From assembly GCF_022606355.1 (NCBI RefSeq), contig NZ_JAHHZQ010000002.1, positions 186,001 to 250,000 of the forward strand: a stretch of DNA of 64,000 nucleotides, given 5' to 3'. The notes beneath the pieces were generated by a model. That model was not told the DNA's origin and did no database searches. It saw only the letters and a list, made by a program, of their open reading frames with translations. This document shows positions 54,179 to 62,230 of the stretch, piece by piece. The translations under genes were made by a program, and so were the position numbers. This DNA comes from Leifsonia shinshuensis. Lineage in GTDB: Bacteria > Actinomycetota > Actinomycetes > Actinomycetales > Microbacteriaceae. Position 1 is the stretch's first letter. Each line of letters begins with the position of its first letter.

Positions 54179-55615
54179 TCAGCGCGGCTCGTACCGCACC
54201 GGAGCGTAGTTGCGGGCGACCAGCGCCCGCAGCGTCTCCAGGTCGCCGGAGACCAGGCCTGCGGAACGCGCCTGGACGAGCACGTTGCCGAGGGCGGTCG
54301 CCTCCACGGGACCGGCCAGCACCGGCAGCCCGCTGCGGTCTGCCGTCGCCTGGCAGAGCAGTGCGTTGCGCGCCCCGCCGCCCACCAGATGCACGGTCTC
54401 CACCGGCACTCCGGACAGCTCGGCTGCGGTGCGTACCGTGCCGGCGAAGGCCTCGGCAAGGCTTTCTAGGATCACGCGCACCATCCCGGCCGGACTCGCC
54501 GGCGCCCGGAGCCCGCGTTCCGCGAACCAGTCGGCGATGCGCGACGGAAGGTCGCCGGGCGCCAGGAAGCGCGGGTCGTCCGCGTCGAACAGCTCCAGCG
54601 GTCGCGGCAGCGCCGCAGCCTCGGCGAGCAGGCTCTCCAGGCTCACCTGGAGGCCACGCCGCTGCCACTCGCGGATCGACTCGCTGAGCAGCCAGAGCCC
54701 CATCACGTTGTGGAGGTAGCGGATGCGGCCGTCCACCCCGCCCTCGTTCGTGAAGTTGGCTGCGCGACCCGCCTCACCGACCACCCGCTCCGAGAGCTCC
54801 ACCCCGACCAGCCCCCAGGTTCCGCAGGAGATGTAGGCGCCTCGGGAGGCGTCCATCGGCACGGCGACGACCGCGGACGCGGTGTCATGCGACCCCACAG
54901 CGGTGACCGAGGGGCCGGACCCGGCGAACGGGAGGTCGAGCGACGGCAGCAGCGAGCCGACGCCCGTTCCGGCGTCGACGAGCGGCGCGAAGAGTGGGCG
55001 CCGCAGCCCCACCCGCGCGATGAGCGCGTCGTTCCACGACCCGTCGGCGGTGAGGAGCCCGGTCGTCGAGGCGTTGGTGCGCTCGGCGATCGTCTGCCCG
55101 CTCAACCAGTAGGTGATCAGATCGGGGACGAGCAGGAAGCCGTCGGCGGCCTCCGACACCCGGGTCTCCTGGTCGTGCGCCAGCTGGTACAGCGAGTTGA
55201 ACGGGAGGAACTGGAGGCCGCCCTCGCGGTACAGCTCGGCAGGCGACACCCGGGCGTGCACCAGCGCGACCCCGTCCGCGGTGCGCTCGTCACGGTAGTG
55301 GTAGGGCTCGCCGAGCAGCCGGCCGTCGCGCAGCAGGCCGTAGTCGACGGCCCAGGCATCCACCCCGACGCTCGCGAGCTGCGGCTCCGATCGCGCGACC
55401 GAGCGCAGTCCCTCCAGCACGTTCGAGAACAGACCGGTCAGGTCCCAGTGCAGGGCGGAGCGGCTCCCCTCCCACAGCCGCACGGGCGTGTTGGGGAAGC
55501 GCGCCGCCTCCGTGAGCTCGAGCGTGTTCGCTCCGACGCGGGCGTGCATGACGCGGCCGCTGGTCGCACCCAGGTCGACGGCGGCGACCGCACCGGCCGA
55601 GCTGTCGGTGTTCAT
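54179..55615 (-). CDS. rhaB: L-rhamnulokinase (FGGY family)
   Basis: The product is a 478-aa sugar kinase that phosphorylates L-rhamnulose at O1. The first phosphate motif is AAVDLGATSGRVM, the GVDAWAVDYGLL segment carries the catalytic Asp, and the adenosine-binding motif is VHLVGGGARNALLCQATADR. Length and layout fit RhaB. The ATG at 55615 overlaps the stop of the aldolase-dehydrogenase gene (ATGA). It is the last gene of the rhamnose operon, ending at the repeat cluster. Confidence 0.93.
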   Translation of the reverse strand: MNTDSSAGAVAAVDLGATSGRVMHARVGANTLELTEAARFPNTPVRLWEGSRSALHWDLTGLFSNVLEGLRSVARSEPQLASVGVDAWAVDYGLLRDGRLLGEPYHYRDERTADGVALVHARVSPAELYREGGLQFLPFNSLYQLAHDQETRVSEAADGFLLVPDLITYWLSGQTIAERTNASTTGLLTADGSWNDALIARVGLRRPLFAPLVDAGTGVGSLLPSLDLPFAGSGPSVTAVGSHDTASAVVAVPMDASRGAYISCGTWGLVGVELSERVVGEAGRAANFTNEGGVDGRIRYLHNVMGLWLLSESIREWQRRGLQVSLESLLAEAAALPRPLELFDADDPRFLAPGDLPSRIADWFAERGLRAPASPAGMVRVILESLAEAFAGTVRTAAELSGVPVETVHLVGGGARNALLCQATADRSGLPVLAGPVEATALGNVLVQARSAGLVSGDLETLRALVARNYAPVRYEPR

Positions 55616-57648
55616 CGCAGGAAGGCTGCGGAGACGCCGGCGTCGACGGGGATGTGGAGTCCGGTGGTGTGGTCGAGGTCGCTGCTGCAGAGCACGAACA
55701 CGGCGTTGGCGACGTGCTCAGGGAGCACTTCGCGCTTGAGGAGGGTGCGCTGGGCGTAGTACTGGCCCAGCTCCTCTTCTGGCACGCCGTAGACCGCGGC
55801 GCGTTTGGCTCCCCAGCCGCCGGCGAAGATTCCGGAGCCGCGCACGACGCCGTCGGGGTTGATGCCGTTGACGCGGATGCCGTGGTCGCCGAGCTCGGCG
55901 GCCAGCAGGCGCACCTGGTGGGCCTGGTCGGCCTTGGTCGCGGAGTAGGCGATGTTGTTGGGGCCGGCGAAGATCGAGTTCTTCGAGGAGATGTAGACGA
56001 TGTCGCCGCCGAGCTTCTGGTCGATCAGCACCTTGGCCGCGGCGCGGGAGACGAGGAACGAGCCCTTCGCCATGACGTCGTGTTGGAGGTCCCAGTCGGC
56101 GGTCGTGGTCTCCAGCAGCGGCTTGGAGATGGACAGCCCGGCGTTGTTGACGACGAGGTCGAGGCCTCCGAACGCGAGCAGGGCATCCTGGATGGCGCGG
56201 TCGATGGCCTTCTCGTCGGTCACGTCGGCGGCGACGCCGAGCGCGACGTCACTGTTCCCGATCTCCGCGGCCGCCGCCTGCGCCTTCTCCCGGTCGAGGT
56301 CGGCGATGACGACGCACGCGCCCTCGGCTGCGAGGCGGGTGGCGATGGCTTTGCCGATCCCGGAGGCCGCGCCGGTGACCAGCGCGATCCGGCCCGCGAG
56401 CGGCTTCGGCTTCGGGAGGCGGGCCAGCTTGGCCTCCTCCAGCGCCCAGTACTCGATGCGGAACTTCTCGGCCTCGTCGATCGGGGCGTAGGTGGAGAGC
56501 GCCTCGGCGCCGCGCATGACGTTGATGGCGTTGACGTAGAACTCGCCGGCCACCCGTGCGGTCTGCTTGTCCTTGCCGTAGGAGAACATCCCGACGCCCG
56601 GGATGAGCACGATCGCCGGGTCGGCGCCGCGGATCGCGGGCGAATCGGGCGTCGCGTGCCGGTCGTAGTAGGCCCGGTAGTCGGTGCGGTACTGCTCGTG
56701 CAGCTCCTCCAGCCGGGCGACCGAGTCCTCGATGGACGCGTCCGCGGGCAGGTCGAGCACGAGCGGCTTGACCTTGGTGCGGAGGAAGTGGTCAGGGCAG
56801 GAGGTGCCGAGCGCGGCCAGGCGCGGGTGCTCGGAGGATGCGAGGAAGTCGAGCACGACCTCCGCGTCGGTGAAGTGGCCGACCTGGACGCGGTCGGTGG
56901 AGGCGATGGCTCGCAGGTGCGGCGCGAGGGCGGCGGCCTTCGCCCGGCGTTCGGCCTCCGGCAGCGGCTCGTACCCGGGCAGCGGCGCGCCGAACGGCTC
57001 CGGGCGGCCGTTGGCCTCGATGTAGTCGGCGGCGGTCTGGATGATCCACAGCGAGTTCACCTCGGCCTCCTCGGAGGTGTCGCCCCACGCCGTGATGCCG
57101 TGGCCTCCGAGGACAGTGCCGATCGCCTCCGGGTTGGCCGCCTTGATCGCGGCGATGTCGAGGCCGAGCTGGAAGCCGGGACGACGCCACGGCACCCACA
57201 CCACGCGACCTCCGAAGACCTTCGCAGTCAGCGCCTCCCCGTCGGCGGCGGTGGCGATCGCGATGCCGGAGTCGGGGTGCAGGTGGTCGACGTGGGCGGC
57301 CTCCACGAGGCCGTGCATGGCCGTGTCGATCGACGGCGCCGCGCCGCCCTTGCCGTGCAGGGTGTAATCGAACGCGGCGACCATCTCGTCCTCGCGGCCC
57401 ACACCCGGGTACACGTTCTGGAGTGCGCGCAACCGGTCGAGGCGCAGCACCGCGAGGCCCTGCTCCGTGAGCGTGCCCAGGTCACCGCCGGAGCCCTTCA
57501 CCCACAGCAGCTCGACCGGCTCACCCGTCACCGGGTCGGTCTCGGTGCCCTTGGCGGACGTGTTCCCGCCGGCGTAGTTCGTGTTCCTCGGATCTGCGCC
57601 GAGGCGGTTCGACCGGGCCAAGAGGGCCGCGACGGTCTCATTCGTCAT
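55612..57648 (-). CDS. rhaEW: Bifunctional rhamnulose-1-phosphate aldolase / lactaldehyde dehydrogenase
   Basis: The product is a 678-aa fusion. The N-terminal class II aldolase domain (about residues 1-390) begins RSNRLGADPRNTNYAGGNTS and has metal-binding His segments such as HVDHLHPDSG and GGHGITAWG. The C-terminal SDR domain (about 425-678) has LVTGAASGIGKAIA and the catalytic Tyr-Lys in YSATKADQ. The enzyme splits L-rhamnulose-1-phosphate and oxidises the L-lactaldehyde to lactate. This fusion is known from Bacillus and many Actinobacteria. The start is ATG at 57648. Confidence 0.92.
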   Translation of the reverse strand: MTNETVAALLARSNRLGADPRNTNYAGGNTSAKGTETDPVTGEPVELLWVKGSGGDLGTLTEQGLAVLRLDRLRALQNVYPGVGREDEMVAAFDYTLHGKGGAAPSIDTAMHGLVEAAHVDHLHPDSGIAIATAADGEALTAKVFGGRVVWVPWRRPGFQLGLDIAAIKAANPEAIGTVLGGHGITAWGDTSEEAEVNSLWIIQTAADYIEANGRPEPFGAPLPGYEPLPEAERRAKAAALAPHLRAIASTDRVQVGHFTDAEVVLDFLASSEHPRLAALGTSCPDHFLRTKVKPLVLDLPADASIEDSVARLEELHEQYRTDYRAYYDRHATPDSPAIRGADPAIVLIPGVGMFSYGKDKQTARVAGEFYVNAINVMRGAEALSTYAPIDEAEKFRIEYWALEEAKLARLPKPKPLAGRIALVTGAASGIGKAIATRLAAEGACVVIADLDREKAQAAAAEIGNSDVALGVAADVTDEKAIDRAIQDALLAFGGLDLVVNNAGLSISKPLLETTTADWDLQHDVMAKGSFLVSRAAAKVLIDQKLGGDIVYISSKNSIFAGPNNIAYSATKADQAHQVRLLAAELGDHGIRVNGINPDGVVRGSGIFAGGWGAKRAAVYGVPEEELGQYYAQRTLLKREVLPEHVANAVFVLCSSDLDHTTGLHIPVDAGVSAAFLR

Positions 57649-57702
57649 TGTGCGTGTTTCCTTCTGCGTGGTGGTCTGCGAGGGTGAAACCGGGATGAGA
57701 GG

Positions 57703-58866
57703 TTACGCGCCCCAGCCGGCCTGGGTGCCCCCGGCGCGCTCGGTCTCGATCTTCTGCTGGTAGCCGGAGGCCGCGTAGGCGGCCATCGGGTCGGCCGGGA
57801 GTCCGCGCGACTCGCGCCAAGCCGCCAGGTCGGCGCGCACGTCCGTGTTGAACGCGTCCATGAACACGGCGTTGGCGGCGAGCACGTCGCCGGCGGCCTG
57901 CGCGGCGGCCAGGGCCTCGTTGTCGACCAGCAGCGCCTTGGCCGTGGCCTCCTGCACATTGAGGACCGAGCGGATCTGGCCCGGGATCTTCGCCTCCAGG
58001 TTGTGGCACTGGTCGAGCATGAACGCGACGTCCGGGTTGGCGTAGCCGCCGCCGCGGATGACCTCGACGATGATCCGGAACAGCTGGAACGGGTCGGCCG
58101 CGCCCACGATCAGGTCGTCGTCGGCGTAGAACCGGCTGTTGAAGTCGAACGAGCCGAGCTTGCCGAGGCGCAGCAGCTGCATCACGATGAACTCGATGTT
58201 CGTGCCCGGCGCGTGGTGGCCGGTGTCCAGGCACACCACCGCCCGCTCCCCCAGCGCGGCGGTCTGCACGTAGCTGGTCCCCCAGTCCGGAACATCCGTG
58301 TGGTAGAACGACGGCTCGAAGAACTTGTACTCCAGCACCAGCCGCTGGCCCTCGCCGATCCGCTCGTAGATCTTCGCGAGCGAGTCGGCCAGGCGGTCCT
58401 GCCGTGCGCGCATCGAGTCCTGGCCCGGGTAGTTGGTCCCGTCGGCGAGCCAGATCTTCAGGTCGCGCGACCCGGTCTGGTTCATGATGTCGATGCACTC
58501 GAAGTGGTGGTCGATCGCCTTCTGCCGGATGCGGTCGTCCCAGTGCGTGACCGACCCGAACTTGTAGTCGTCGTCCTGGAACGTGTTCGAGTTGACCGTG
58601 CCCAGCTCGACGCCGTTGTCCTCGGCGTGCTTGCGCAGCTCCGAGTACGACGGGACCTTGTCCCACGGGATGTGCAGCGCGACCGTCGGCGCCAGCCCGG
58701 TGTGCTTGTGCACCTGCGCGGCGTCGGAGATCTTCTCGAACGGGTCGCGCGCCGTGCCGGGGGTGCCGAACACGCGGAAGCGCGTGCCCGAGTTGCCGAA
58801 CGCCCAGCTCGGGAGCTCGATCGCCTGCAGCGCCAGCTGCGCGCGGATGTCGTCGGTGAGGGTCAT
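57703..58866 (-). CDS. rhaI: L-rhamnose isomerase
   Basis: The product is a 387-aa TIM-barrel isomerase of the RhaI (Pseudomonas-type) family, which interconverts L-rhamnose and L-rhamnulose. Typical segments are AFGNSGTRFRVFGTPG, ALHIPWDKV, LEYKFFEPSFYHTDVPDWG and VCLDTGHHAPGTNIEF, the latter holding metal-binding Asp and His. The ATG at 58866 overlaps the mutarotase stop by 4 nt. It is separated from the aldolase fusion by 54 bp, with a ribosome site AGAAGGAAAC there. Confidence 0.93.
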   Translation of the reverse strand: MTLTDDIRAQLALQAIELPSWAFGNSGTRFRVFGTPGTARDPFEKISDAAQVHKHTGLAPTVALHIPWDKVPSYSELRKHAEDNGVELGTVNSNTFQDDDYKFGSVTHWDDRIRQKAIDHHFECIDIMNQTGSRDLKIWLADGTNYPGQDSMRARQDRLADSLAKIYERIGEGQRLVLEYKFFEPSFYHTDVPDWGTSYVQTAALGERAVVCLDTGHHAPGTNIEFIVMQLLRLGKLGSFDFNSRFYADDDLIVGAADPFQLFRIIVEVIRGGGYANPDVAFMLDQCHNLEAKIPGQIRSVLNVQEATAKALLVDNEALAAAQAAGDVLAANAVFMDAFNTDVRADLAAWRESRGLPADPMAAYAASGYQQKIETERAGGTQAGWGA

Positions 58867-59222
58867 GATCTCCCTTTCGTCGTCGTGGCGCCGCCCTGAG
58901 CTCCACCGCGCAGGTGGAAGTACTCGGTGAGCCGTTTCATGGTGGAGTCGGGCGCGGCCTCCTCGGCGAAGAAGCCGGCCATGGTCGCCTGCCAGCGCGC
59001 GTTGACCTCGCGCTCGTTCATCGCGGTGAGCGCCCCCTCGAAGTCGTCGGTCTCCACGACGCCGACGACCAGGGCGGCGTCCCGGTCGATGAAGAGCGAG
59101 TAGTTCGACCACCCGGTCTCGCGCAAGGCGTCGAGCATCTCCGGCCAGACCGCCTGATGCGCGGCCAGGTACTCATCCACCCGGTCCGGCTTCAGCCGCA
59201 TCGTGAAGCACACCCGTTCCAC
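58863..59222 (-). CDS. rhaM: L-rhamnose mutarotase
   Basis: The product is a 119-aa protein of the RhaM/dimeric ferredoxin-like fold. It begins MERVCFTMRLKPDRVDEYLAAHQAVWPEML. The catalytic His lies in AAHQAVW, and the conserved Tyr and Trp are in WSNYSLFI. It accelerates anomer conversion of L-rhamnose before isomerisation. It is the first gene of the rhamnose operon. Two 12-bp palindromes lie 20 to 46 bp upstream of its start. Confidence 0.92.
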   Translation of the reverse strand: MERVCFTMRLKPDRVDEYLAAHQAVWPEMLDALRETGWSNYSLFIDRDAALVVGVVETDDFEGALTAMNEREVNARWQATMAGFFAEEAAPDSTMKRLTEYFHLRGGAQGGATTTKGRS

Positions 59223-59241
59223 GTCAACCTCTTCGTCTCAA

Positions 59242-59268
59242 TGAATCGATTCAACCTGAATCGATTCA
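59242..59268. promoter_or_regulatory. Twin TGAATCGATTCA operators of the rhamnose operon
   Basis: The perfect 12-bp palindrome TGAATCGATTCA occurs at 59242-59253 and 59257-59268, centre to centre 15 bp. The central CG and the flanking half-sites have the form of LacI-family operators. They lie between rhaM and the divergent LacI gene and could control both. Confidence 0.85.
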
Positions 59269-59338
59269 AAGCCTAGCACGCGTCCGGAGGTTTTCACCTC
59301 CCTGTCGATTACGATGGCTGGCGGGAGGGAATCGCTAC

Positions 59339-60349
59339 ATGGCTTCTGCAAGCGTCAAGGACGTCGCAGCGCTGGCTCAGGTGTCCGTGGGAACCGTGTC
59401 GAACGTGCTCAATCGCCCCGACATCGTCTCGCCCGAGACCGTCGAGCGGGTGCAGCTGGCGATGGAGAAGCTCTCCTACGTGCGCAATGAGGCGGCCCGT
59501 CAACTCCGCCTCGGGCACAGCCAGGCCATCGGCCTCATCTCGTTCAGCGGCGCGAACCCGTTCTTCACCGACATGGCGGCAGCCGCAGAGAACACGGCCT
59601 CCGAAGCGGGCTACGAGGTCATCATCGGCAACAGCAACGAACGCAGCGAGCGCGAGGCCGGCTACCTCAACCTCTTCGAAGAGCTCCGGGTGCGCGGCGT
59701 GCTCCTCTCGCCGGTCGGCGACGTGGCCCCGCGCCTGCGCCGGATGCGCGAGCGCGACATCCCGGTCGTCCTGGTCGACCGCGAGAGCAGCGACAGCAGC
59801 TTCAGCTCGGTCTCGGTCGACGATGTCGCCGGAGGCGCACTGGCCACGCAGCACCTCATCGACACCGGGCGCACGCGCCTCCTGTTCGTGGGCGGCCCCG
59901 CTGGCATCCAGCAGGTCGGCGACCGCCTCGCGGGCGCGCGGTCGGTCGTCGACCAGCACCCCGGCGTCACGCTGGAGGTGCTGTTCGGCGAGTCGCTCAC
60001 CGTCTTCGAGGGCCGCAGGATCGGCCGGATCGTGGCCGACCGCGCTCCCGCCGACCGTCCGGATGCCGTCTTCGCCGCCAACGATCTGCTGGCCATCGGC
60101 CTCCTGCAGTCGCTGTTCATCGACGGCAAGCCCGCCGTGCCGGACCAGATCGCCCTCGTCGGCTACGACGACATCCTCTTCGCCGAAGCGTCCGTCGTGC
60201 CACTGACGTCGGTGCGCCAGCCGAGCCGGCTCATCGGCGAGACCGCCGTCCAGATCCTCCTCGAGGAGGCGGACGACCGCTCGCTGGAGCCGCGGCACAT
60301 CCGCTACCAGCCCGAGCTGGTGGTTCGAGAGAGCACGACACCGCGCTGA
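59339..60349 (+). CDS. LacI-family regulator, probably of rhamnose catabolism
   Basis: The product is a 336-aa LacI/GalR protein. The HTH is SVKDVAALAQVSVGTVSNVLN with the hinge helix VRNEAARQLRLG. The effector domain includes VLLVDRESSDSSFSSVSVDD and GYDDILFAEASVVPLTSVRQP. It is divergent from the rhamnose operon, with the two palindromes in between. It is therefore the likely repressor, with L-rhamnose or L-rhamnulose as inducer. ATG at 59339 has GGGAGGG upstream. The next genes in the same direction belong to a fucose-type pathway. Confidence 0.88.
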   Translation: MASASVKDVAALAQVSVGTVSNVLNRPDIVSPETVERVQLAMEKLSYVRNEAARQLRLGHSQAIGLISFSGANPFFTDMAAAAENTASEAGYEVIIGNSNERSEREAGYLNLFEELRVRGVLLSPVGDVAPRLRRMRERDIPVVLVDRESSDSSFSSVSVDDVAGGALATQHLIDTGRTRLLFVGGPAGIQQVGDRLAGARSVVDQHPGVTLEVLFGESLTVFEGRRIGRIVADRAPADRPDAVFAANDLLAIGLLQSLFIDGKPAVPDQIALVGYDDILFAEASVVPLTSVRQPSRLIGETAVQILLEEADDRSLEPRHIRYQPELVVRESTTPR

Positions 60350-60373
60350 GCCGCGCCGCCACCCCGTCGCCCC

Positions 60374-60440
60374 GCACATTTGCCGCAAATGTGGCGTTCG
60401 CCACCACCAGAGGGCACATTTGCCGCAAATGCACCGTTCG
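60374..60440. repeat. Direct 27-bp repeats with internal palindrome, ATTTGC family
   Basis: GCACATTTGCCGCAAATG begins both copies (60374-60400 and 60414-60440), and both end CCGTTCG or GCGTTCG. Inside each, CATTTGC-C-GCAAATG is a perfect dyad. The repeat lies 25 bp after the LacI stop. The first copy shares AATGTGGCGTTCG with 12889-12901. It may terminate the LacI transcript. Confidence 0.75.
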
Positions 60441-60456
60441 TCGTCGTCATATTGGA

Positions 60457-60468
60457 TTCCTATAGGAA
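60457..60468. promoter_or_regulatory. Operator TTCCTATAGGAA of the fucose-type operon
   Basis: A perfect 12-bp palindrome lies 37 bp upstream of the hydrolase ATG in an AT-rich promoter stretch. It is preceded by TATTGGAT (60450-60457). A related dyad, ATCCAATAGGAT on the minus strand with the same TATTGGAT on the plus strand, precedes the L-fuconate dehydratase gene. The GntR/FCD protein at the window end is the likely binder. Confidence 0.65.
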
Positions 60469-60505
60469 ATAGTAATAGGCTGAAAGCCCCGGCGAAAGGA
60501 CCCCC

Positions 60506-61357
60506 ATGCGATTCCTGCGACTCGGCCCCATCGGCGCGGAGGTCCCCGTCGTCAGCGACGGCGAGACCTTCTGGAGCCTGCTCCCGCTGACCGCGGACAT
60601 CGACGGCGCGTTTCTGGCCTCCGACGGCCTGGCCCGAGCCGAGGCCGCTGCTCTCGCCGGTGAGCTGCCGCAGGTCGACCCGACAGGGCTCCGCGTCGGC
60701 GCCCCGATCGCGCGCCCCGCGGCGGTCGTCTGCATCGGGATGAACTACGCGGCGCACGCGCGCGAATCCGGAGCCGAGCCGCCGAGCGACATCGTGGTCT
60801 TCTACAAGCACCCGAACACCGTGGTCGGCCCGTACGACGACATCCTGCTCCCGCCGGGTTCGACGACGACCGACTGGGAGGTCGAGCTCGCCGCCGTCAT
60901 CGGCACCCGCGCCCGCTACCTCTCCTCGCCCGAAGAGGCGCTGCGGCACATCGCCGGTTTCACCGTCGCGAACGACGTCTCCGAGCGCGAGTACCAGCTC
61001 CAGCGCTCGCTCGGGCAGTGGAGCAAAGGCAAGAGCTTCGAGACGTTCAACCCGCTCGGTCCGTGGCTCGTGCCGACCGCCGAGGTCGGCGACGGGTCCG
61101 GGCTGCGGATCTGGTCGACCGTCGACGGCGAACCCCGGCAGGACTCGAACACCTCCGACCTGATCTTCGGCGTCGCCGAGATCGTCTACCGGCTCAGCCA
61201 GTTCACCGTCCTCGAGCCCGGCGACCTGATCAACACCGGCACGCCGGAGGGCGTCGGGCTCTCCGGGCGCTTCCCCTACCTCGGCGCCGGCGACGAGGTG
61301 CGGCTCGGGATCGACGGGCTCGGCGAGCAGGCGAGCACGGTTCGCGCCGCGCGCTGA
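60506..61357 (+). CDS. FAH-family hydrolase, 2,4-diketo-3-deoxy-L-fuconate hydrolase-like
   Basis: The product is a 283-aa fumarylacetoacetate hydrolase-fold protein. An N-terminal domain of about 65 residues is followed by the catalytic beta-roll with VCIGMNYAAHARESG, WEVELAAVIG (metal Glu residues) and NTGTPEGVGLSG. In fucose- and rhamnose-type non-phosphorylative pathways this family splits a 2,4-diketo acid into pyruvate and lactate. The SDR gene 45 bp downstream and the divergently regulated L-fuconate dehydratase support that role. The start is ATG with AAAGGA upstream. Confidence 0.82.
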   Translation: MRFLRLGPIGAEVPVVSDGETFWSLLPLTADIDGAFLASDGLARAEAAALAGELPQVDPTGLRVGAPIARPAAVVCIGMNYAAHARESGAEPPSDIVVFYKHPNTVVGPYDDILLPPGSTTTDWEVELAAVIGTRARYLSSPEEALRHIAGFTVANDVSEREYQLQRSLGQWSKGKSFETFNPLGPWLVPTAEVGDGSGLRIWSTVDGEPRQDSNTSDLIFGVAEIVYRLSQFTVLEPGDLINTGTPEGVGLSGRFPYLGAGDEVRLGIDGLGEQASTVRAAR

Positions 61358-61402
61358 GCCCGGCCAAGACGAACAGATCACACCAGCGCGAAGGAGACGT
61401 CG

Positions 61403-62149
61403 TTGTCCGAATTCGAAGGGCTCGTGGCCGCGGTCACGGGTGGAGCATCCGGCCTGGGCAAGGCCATCGCCGACGAGCTCGCGAGCGGCGGCGCCCGCGT
61501 GTACGCGCTCGACCTGAACGTGGAGGCGGTCACCGCCCCACACGTCGGCGTCCGCTGCGACATCGGCGACGACGAGAGCGTTCGCTCGGCGATGGAGCAG
61601 GTCGTCGCCGACGCCGGCCGCCTCGACGTCGTGGTCGCCAATGCCGGCATCGGCGCGCAGGGCGACGTGGAGGCCAACGGCGACGCAGAGTGGACGCGCG
61701 TCCTCAACGTCAACGTGATCGGCTCCGCCCGCACCGTCCGGCACGCCCTGCCGCACCTGAAGGCGTCGCCCTCCCCCGCCATCGTCTTCACCAGCTCCAT
61801 CGCGGCGTGGGCCGGCCTCCCGCAGCGCGTGCTCTACTCGGCCTCCAAGGGCGCCATCTCGGCGATGACGCTGGCGATCGCAGCCGACTGCCTCCCGCTC
61901 GGCATCCGCGTGAACGCCGTCGCACCCGGAACCGCAGACACCCCGTGGGTGGGCCGCCTGCTCGACACCGCCGTCGATCCCGGCGCCGAGCGTGCCGCTC
62001 TGGAGGCCCGCCAGCCGAGCGGCCGGCTGGTGCAGCCGCAGGAGGTCGCGGATGCCGTCGCCTACCTCGCGTCGCCGCGCTCGACCTCCACGAACGGCGT
62101 CATCCTCGCCGTCGACGGCGGCATGTACTCCCTCCGCCCGCGCCGCTGA
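61403..62149 (+). CDS. SDR dehydrogenase, 2-keto-3-deoxy-L-fuconate or L-fucose type
   Basis: The product is a 248-aa classical short-chain dehydrogenase. The cofactor motif is AVTGGASGLGKAIAD, with VANAGIG, the catalytic Ser in FTSSIAAW and Tyr-x3-Lys in YSASKGAIS. The C-terminal GRLVQPQEVADAVAYLASP is typical. By context it would oxidise 2-keto-3-deoxy-L-fuconate to the diketo acid used by the upstream hydrolase. L-fucose dehydrogenase activity is the alternative. The start codon appears to be TTG at 61403 behind AAGGAGA. Confidence 0.85.
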   Translation: MSEFEGLVAAVTGGASGLGKAIADELASGGARVYALDLNVEAVTAPHVGVRCDIGDDESVRSAMEQVVADAGRLDVVVANAGIGAQGDVEANGDAEWTRVLNVNVIGSARTVRHALPHLKASPSPAIVFTSSIAAWAGLPQRVLYSASKGAISAMTLAIAADCLPLGIRVNAVAPGTADTPWVGRLLDTAVDPGAERAALEARQPSGRLVQPQEVADAVAYLASPRSTSTNGVILAVDGGMYSLRPRR

Positions 62150-62166
62150 CGCACCCCGCTCACCCT

Positions 62167-62223
62167 CGAAGGGCACGCAAACGCCCCTAAAACCGCGCTT
62201 TGGGGGCGTTTGCGTGCCCCTCG
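62167..62223. repeat. Intergenic palindrome, CGARGGGCAC family (SDR/dehydratase)
   Basis: The left arm, CGAAGGGCACGCAAACGCCC then CTAAAACCG, pairs with the right arm that ends GGGGGCGTTTGCGTGCCCCT then CG. The stem is over 25 bp with few mismatches. It lies 17 bp after the SDR stop and 7 bp before the dehydratase stop, between convergent genes. It is likely a bidirectional terminator. Confidence 0.82.
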
Positions 62224-62230
62224 GCCGTCG

